Assembly: GCA_905209765.1 (NCBI GenBank)
Contig: CAJLUE010000020.1
Location: 1-26,736 of the forward strand
Reading direction: 5' to 3'
DNA length: 26,736 nucleotides
Source: an uncultured Collinsella sp.
Lineage (GTDB): Bacteria > Actinomycetota > Coriobacteriia > Coriobacteriales > Coriobacteriaceae
The notes under the pieces were generated by a model. The model searched no databases, was not told the DNA's origin, and worked only from the letters and a program-made list of their open reading frames with translations. The translations under genes and the position numbers were made by a program. Position 1 is the stretch's first letter; each line of letters opens with the position of its first letter. Shown in pieces: positions 23,368 to 26,736 of the stretch.

Positions 23368-24351
23368 CTACTCTCCGGTGGCCTGGTTGCGGCCGGTGGC
23401 GTAGTCAATCTGCACGTGCGGCTGCAGGTTGTAGCAGTACACGTGGAAGCACAGGGTCTTGCCGTGGTCCTCGATCGATTGTGCTTCCAGACGAACGCCA
23501 CGACAGACGAGTTCCTCTTCGTTGTACATGGGCGTGACGCGGTAGAGCACGTGGTTGCCCGTGTCGTGGATGTAGTCGAGGATCTGCTCTTCAAACGGCA
23601 GCATGCCCGTCTCGTTGAGGTAGCGCGTGCCGGTGAGGAGATTTTTGCGATTGGCGTTCTCGCCGCAGAGCGACCAGGCGATGAGGTGGCAGCGGTTGTA
23701 GAGGCTCTGGCCTGGAATAAAGTCGTAGCGCTGCTGGTGCCAACCGGCAGGATGGATGCGCGAGATATCGCCGCGCTTTCCCTGTCCGAGCGACTCGGGG
23801 CCTACGCAGGCGAGCGCCTTGCGAGTGCGGCCCAGGCTGTCGAGCTTGGAGAATTTCTTAAAGCAGCCCTCTTCGGTGGCGCGCTCGTACTCGTCGAGCG
23901 TGAACGACGGCATACCCAGCGGGTGCGTGCTGTCGGCGCGAAGGGCAACGTAGGGGTTGCCGGCGTAGTCGGGAATGCTGCTGAGATAAACACCGCGGGC
24001 GCGGTTGAGGTCGGGGTTTTCGACCTCGTCGATGGGGGTTGCGGCACTATCCGCGGAGGCAGTGTCACCGGTGTCGGTTGCGGCGGATTCAGAGCCATCG
24101 CTAGAGTCTTGGCTATTTTGAGAGTCCGAGGAGCTCGCTGTTCCCGATTCGAGCCGGGCAACCAGGTCCGCTTCGTCGTCGGTACGGTTGGGACTCTCGC
24201 TTTGTTTTTCGGCCAGAGCCGCTGCCTGCTCATCGCTTTGCGGCGACAACAGCTTGGGCGCTCCGTCGAGCGATCCCGTAAACAACGCAAACCCCAGCAC
24301 CACGGCGGTGCCGATGGAAAGTGCTTGCTTGTAGGCGGACTTGCGCGACAT
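23368..24351 (-). CDS. Membrane-anchored or secreted DNA/RNA non-specific endonuclease (EndA/NucA-like)
   Basis: A 327-residue nuclease related to streptococcal DNA-entry nuclease EndA and similar secreted DNases. An N-terminal hydrophobic segment (residues 9-26) could be a signal anchor or cleavable signal. Residues 35-110 are a Ser/Asp/Ala-rich linker. The beta-beta-alpha-metal domain holds YNRCHLIAWSLCGENANR (218-235), where H222 is the predicted general base and N232 or N237 a metal ligand, then NLLTGTRYLNETGM. The usual DRGH motif reads NRCH here, a variant seen in this subgroup. It would act outside the membrane on DNA for nutrition, biofilm loosening or uptake. AGGAG lies five bases before the ATG; an extended -10 (TGCTAGACT, minus) is at 24385-24393. 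Confidence 0.88.
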   Translation of the reverse strand: MSRKSAYKQALSIGTAVVLGFALFTGSLDGAPKLLSPQSDEQAAALAEKQSESPNRTDDEADLVARLESGTASSSDSQNSQDSSDGSESAATDTGDTASADSAATPIDEVENPDLNRARGVYLSSIPDYAGNPYVALRADSTHPLGMPSFTLDEYERATEEGCFKKFSKLDSLGRTRKALACVGPESLGQGKRGDISRIHPAGWHQQRYDFIPGQSLYNRCHLIAWSLCGENANRKNLLTGTRYLNETGMLPFEEQILDYIHDTGNHVLYRVTPMYNEEELVCRGVRLEAQSIEDHGKTLCFHVYCYNLQPHVQIDYATGRNQATGE

Positions 24352-24600
24352 TGAGGCTCCTGGATGGACGGTTGGGAATCTACCAGTCTAGCAGGAGCCG
24401 GCAGGGGCCGTTCTGTCGAACAAATACTTAAGATTTGGGATAGACGTTACTGATTCATTTGCCTCATATGGAGCTACGGCGGTTGTGCATATGGAGCTAT
24501 TCGGCGCTTCCCCAGATAAAACCTGCCAAAATAAACCTGTCCCTTTTCGGTGGGTTAATCGTGAGTTATTTCACCGCAGCTTAAGGTACGGTTGGGATGT
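24352..24600. other. Intergenic region left of the AlbA_2 cassette
   Basis: The left part carries the nuclease promoter candidate. A 12-bp direct repeat CATATGGAGCTA occurs at 24465-24476 and 24488-24499 (23 bp apart). The 48-bp repeat copy 24508-24555 follows. I find no gene here. Confidence 0.5.
24508..24555 (+). repeat. 48-bp direct repeat, left copy
   Basis: This copy matches 26595-26642 at 46 of 48 positions, the first 40 being identical. It includes AAACCTGCCAAAATAAACC and CCTGTCCCTTTT. The two copies enclose the AlbA_2 gene and its operator array. Read on the minus strand it contains AAAAGGGACAGG, sharing GGGACAG with the inverted repeat at 6714-6775. Confidence 0.85.
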
Positions 24601-24607
24601 GCGCACT

Positions 24608-24817
24608 TTAAAGAGAGGGGCCCATGATTAGAGAGGTCGCGCTCATCTCTCTAAATGTCTCTCTAAAGAGAAAGCCAGTTAAAGAGATAACATTAGGCAA
24701 TCTAGCAGTGAATTCGATACATCTTTCTAAATTTCTCTCTAAAATAAGGTGCTTATCTCTCTAAAGTTAGAGAGATATACTATACTTTAGAGAGATAAAT
24801 CTATCGTTTTAGAGAGA
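24608..24817. promoter_or_regulatory. Array of TTAGAGAGA sites upstream of the AlbA_2 gene
   Basis: Exact TTAGAGAGA or its complement TCTCTCTAA occurs at 24646, 24658, 24734, 24756, 24767, 24787 and 24809. One-mismatch or weaker forms occur at 24610 (AAAGAGAGG), 24628 (TTAGAGAGG), 24682 (AAAGAGATA) and 24722 (TCTTTCTAA). Sites at 24646/24658 and 24722/24734 are spaced by 12 bp. The last copy sits 4 bases before the ATG and overlaps the ribosome-binding region. No other copies of the exact motif are evident elsewhere in the window. This is a dense operator array for a single gene. Confidence 0.75.
24753..24781 (+). promoter_or_regulatory. Promoter with a palindromic operator filling its spacer
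   Basis: A -35 candidate TTATCT (24753-24758), a 17-bp spacer and -10 TATACT (24776-24781) fit a vegetative promoter; a second TATACT overlaps it at 24781-24786. The perfect palindrome with 11-bp arms, TATCTCTCTAA (24754-24764) and TTAGAGAGATA (24767-24777), centred on AG, covers the spacer and both box edges. A protein bound there would exclude RNA polymerase. Confidence 0.65.
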
Positions 24818-24821
24818 CGGA

Positions 24822-26522
24822 ATGCCAATGCTGCTGGATGAACCTCTTGGCCTTATCGTTGAGCGCCTTCGCAGGCGGGGGACTGATGACGCATCGGTAG
24901 AAGTTAAAGCCTGCACGAATAAATTGAGCGCAGACGTATGGGAGACAGTGAGCGCTTTTGCGAACACTGCGGGTGGGCTCATTATTTTGGGCCTGAACGA
25001 GGCCGAAGGATTTGTTCCTTCGGCTAACTTTGCTATCGATAGGGTGCGCGATCAGTTTGTTTCGGGTATCGGAGACGGAGGCTCAGCGGCAGTGGTGACC
25101 CATGCGCCGCGGTACGAGCTTGATCGAGGCGAGGTCGACGGGCTCCAGGTGCTTCTGGTGCGCATCTTTGAACTTGAGCTTAAAGCGAAGCCTTGCTATA
25201 TCGGCGCGCGCGGCGTGCAGAACGGTAGCTACAAGCGCGTGGATGATAAAGATATCAAGATGTCACCCGCTGAGCTATATGAGCTGCAGAGTGCGTTGCT
25301 TCCGAGCGATGCAGACGGCACGGTGGTTTCGGAGGCAACGGTCGAGGATTTGGATCCAGATGTCGTGCGGTCTATTATCGCAAATCGCCGGCTGCAGACC
25401 CCGCGCGTTTTGCGCGGGGCCGATACGCTGGAAAAGCAGCTGGTCAGACTCAATATCACTACAAAGGATGGCGCCGTGAAGCTCGCGGGGCTTCTGTCGG
25501 CGGGAATTTACCCCCAGCAGTTCTATCCCAAACTGATGATCGATGTCGCCGTTCATTCCGATGTGGAAAAATCTGCACCCGGGCAACCCCGGTTTATTGA
25601 CCGCCAGTTGTGCGATGGCCCGATTCCGGCTTGCATCGAAGATGCCCTTGCCGCGATTGGACGAAACTTGCGCAAAGCGACGATAGTGCAAGGCGCTGGC
25701 AGAAGGGAGGATTGGGAAGTTCCCCAGGAGGTTTTGCGCGAGGCCTTGGCAAATGCCTGCATCCATCGAGAATATTCGCCCATGTTTGTGGGGCAGGCCG
25801 TGAGTGTCGATATCTATCCAGACAGAATAGAGATCAAAAACCCCGGTGGGCTTTGGGGCGGAAAGACGGTGGACAATCTTGCAGACGGGGAATCGCGCTG
25901 CCGAAACCCAAAGCTCATGAGCCTAATGGGGGCGACGCCGTTAGAGCATGCCGAGGGGGCCGTTGCGGAAAGCCAGGGATCTGGTATCCCGGCTATGATT
26001 CGCGAGATGGAGTCTCGTTCGCTTGGCAGGCCGAAATTTATCGTTAAGGCCGATTCGTTTACGGTGCTGCTTTCCCGGCACGGGGCGGAGCTTGCTGAAA
26101 ACCGCACGTGGATTCAGAGCCATGTGGGCGCCGAGCTGACGGATCGTGAAGAAACATTGCTCATGTTTATGCGGGAGCATGGGTGCGTATGCGATGTTCA
26201 AAAAATACGAGAGGCCCTGAAGTGGGATTCGGATGACATTCGTCTGATCTGCGGGGACCTTGTAGATAAACATGCCCTGTCAAAATGCGGCAAAGACACG
26301 TTCGAAATTATCGATAGGAACAGAGAACCGTCAGCTTCGACGGCGGATAGGATCCTGGAGGCTCTCAGCGCCGAAGTGGATATGACGGCGCGAGAAATAG
26401 CGGTTGCATCGGGGGTCAGAATTTCGTCTGTCCGTTACCATCTGCCAAAAATGGCGGATAAAGGGCTCATCGAAGTAATGGGTTCATCGACGAGTCGTAA
26501 CCGCCGATATCGGAAGAAGTAG
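24822..26522 (+). CDS. AlbA_2 (Schlafen-type) / GHKL-ATPase / winged-helix putative regulator
   Basis: A 566-residue protein of a widespread but poorly understood family annotated as ATP-binding or transcriptional regulator. Residues 25-145 form the AlbA_2/Schlafen domain (VEVKACTNKLSADVWETVSAFANTAGG, shown in part: VSAFANTAGGLIILGL), which relates to nucleic-acid binding or cleavage. Residues 303-400 match the HATPase_c_4 domain: REALANACIHREYS (N box), IEIKNPGGL (G1) and SQGSGIP (G2). Two winged-helix segments follow, about 440-490 and 505-560, the last with TAREIAVASGVRISSVRYHL, and a basic tail. The wHTH and the upstream site array suggest autoregulation. Alternatives are a defence effector or RecG-like helper. 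Start 24822 is 4 bases after the last site; a second ATG is at 24828. Confidence 0.85.
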   Translation: MPMLLDEPLGLIVERLRRRGTDDASVEVKACTNKLSADVWETVSAFANTAGGLIILGLNEAEGFVPSANFAIDRVRDQFVSGIGDGGSAAVVTHAPRYELDRGEVDGLQVLLVRIFELELKAKPCYIGARGVQNGSYKRVDDKDIKMSPAELYELQSALLPSDADGTVVSEATVEDLDPDVVRSIIANRRLQTPRVLRGADTLEKQLVRLNITTKDGAVKLAGLLSAGIYPQQFYPKLMIDVAVHSDVEKSAPGQPRFIDRQLCDGPIPACIEDALAAIGRNLRKATIVQGAGRREDWEVPQEVLREALANACIHREYSPMFVGQAVSVDIYPDRIEIKNPGGLWGGKTVDNLADGESRCRNPKLMSLMGATPLEHAEGAVAESQGSGIPAMIREMESRSLGRPKFIVKADSFTVLLSRHGAELAENRTWIQSHVGAELTDREETLLMFMREHGCVCDVQKIREALKWDSDDIRLICGDLVDKHALSKCGKDTFEIIDRNREPSASTADRILEALSAEVDMTAREIAVASGVRISSVRYHLPKMADKGLIEVMGSSTSRNRRYRKK

Positions 26523-26532
26523 ATGCAGCCGG

Positions 26533-26581
26533 GTCGCCTCTCTAGTGCCTCTCGAAGTTAGATGGGTGCTAGAGGAGCGAC
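26533..26581 (+). other. Imperfect inverted repeat after the AlbA_2 gene
   Basis: GTCGCCTCTCTAG (26533-26545) and CTAGAGGAGCGAC (26569-26581) pair at 11 of 13 positions around a 23-base loop, starting 11 bases after the stop codon. It may be a weak terminator but has no T tract. Confidence 0.3.
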
Positions 26582-26594
26582 TGCCTCGCGATAT

Positions 26595-26642
26595 TTCCCC
26601 AGATAAAACCTGCCAAAATAAACCTGTCCCTTTTTGGTAGGT
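26595..26642 (+). repeat. 48-bp direct repeat, right copy
   Basis: The partner of 24508-24555, in the same orientation, with two mismatches in the last 8 positions. It begins 72 bases after the AlbA_2 stop. The remaining 26643-26736 holds no recognised feature; a minus-strand frame enters from the right edge and stops near 26648, but I cannot identify it. Confidence 0.85.
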
Positions 26643-26736
26643 CAGTTAACGCAGTCCAGGTTGAGCATATGCGAGCGAGCAGGCTCCGGGTGCGGTAAGG
26701 TGACGTGAAACAAGCGGGCGCTGACCTTTTGGTCGC

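Noticed and set aside
23344..24354. Plus-strand 336-codon frame opposite the nuclease gene
   Set aside because: Val/Ala/Gly-rich shadow; the minus strand shows a clear nuclease domain, signal segment and ribosome site.
24437..24449. ATAGACGTTACT resembling the GntR operator
   Set aside because: Only the left half matches and it lies between the nuclease and AlbA_2 genes, outside the sugar locus; likely chance.
24608..24817. CRISPR-like array
   Set aside because: The repeated unit is only 9 bp, occurs in both orientations and has irregular spacing; it behaves as an operator array, not repeat-spacer units.
26648..26736. Partial minus-strand gene entering from the right edge
   Set aside because: Two or three frames are open over this short stretch and none gives a recognisable C-terminus.

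Overview
The window looks like chromosomal DNA of a fairly GC-rich gut actinomycete of the class Coriobacteriia, probably Collinsella-like. This is an inference from codon usage, strong AGGAGG-type ribosome binding sites and the mixture of housekeeping and sugar-PTS genes; no rRNA or other decisive marker is present. I see no tRNA, rRNA, CRISPR array or transposase gene.

Layout. 1-9,000 is mostly housekeeping: a small tail-anchored membrane protein (minus), an Hsp20 chaperone, a divergent pair (WalJ-type metallo-hydrolase, minus; tilS, plus), then hpt-ftsH one base apart, a class I aminotransferase and a PHP-domain phosphoesterase. 9,076-10,524 (minus) is an RlmD/RumA-type rRNA methyltransferase. 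A 151-bp element with perfect 41-bp inverted arms separates it from a three-gene polar amino-acid ABC importer (10,874-13,144) that has a good promoter and two copies of a candidate operator. 13,455-15,530 is an EF-G paralogue with an altered GTP-binding site.

15,768-23,091 is a carbohydrate locus: a HAD phosphatase, then a GatY/Fba-type class II aldolase, an FGGY kinase, a complete glucitol-family PTS (srlA, srlE, gutM, srlB) and an archaeal-type triosephosphate-isomerase homologue. A convergent HutC-subfamily GntR regulator closes it. Palindromes of the form ATAGACGTCTAT lie in front of the HAD gene and, in tandem, in front of the aldolase, and a degenerate copy precedes srlA, so the locus looks like one regulon. 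No polyol-phosphate dehydrogenase is present, so the imported substrate is unclear.

23,368-24,351 (minus) encodes a membrane-anchored or secreted DNA/RNA nuclease. 24,352-26,736 holds the most unusual feature: one gene for an AlbA_2/Schlafen-type, GHKL-ATPase and winged-helix protein, preceded by about 200 bp carrying ten or more copies of a TTAGAGAGA motif. One pair forms a perfect palindrome exactly between a -35 and a -10 box. The gene and its array are bracketed by 48-bp direct repeats. I read this as a self-regulating, possibly laterally moved regulatory or defence cassette.
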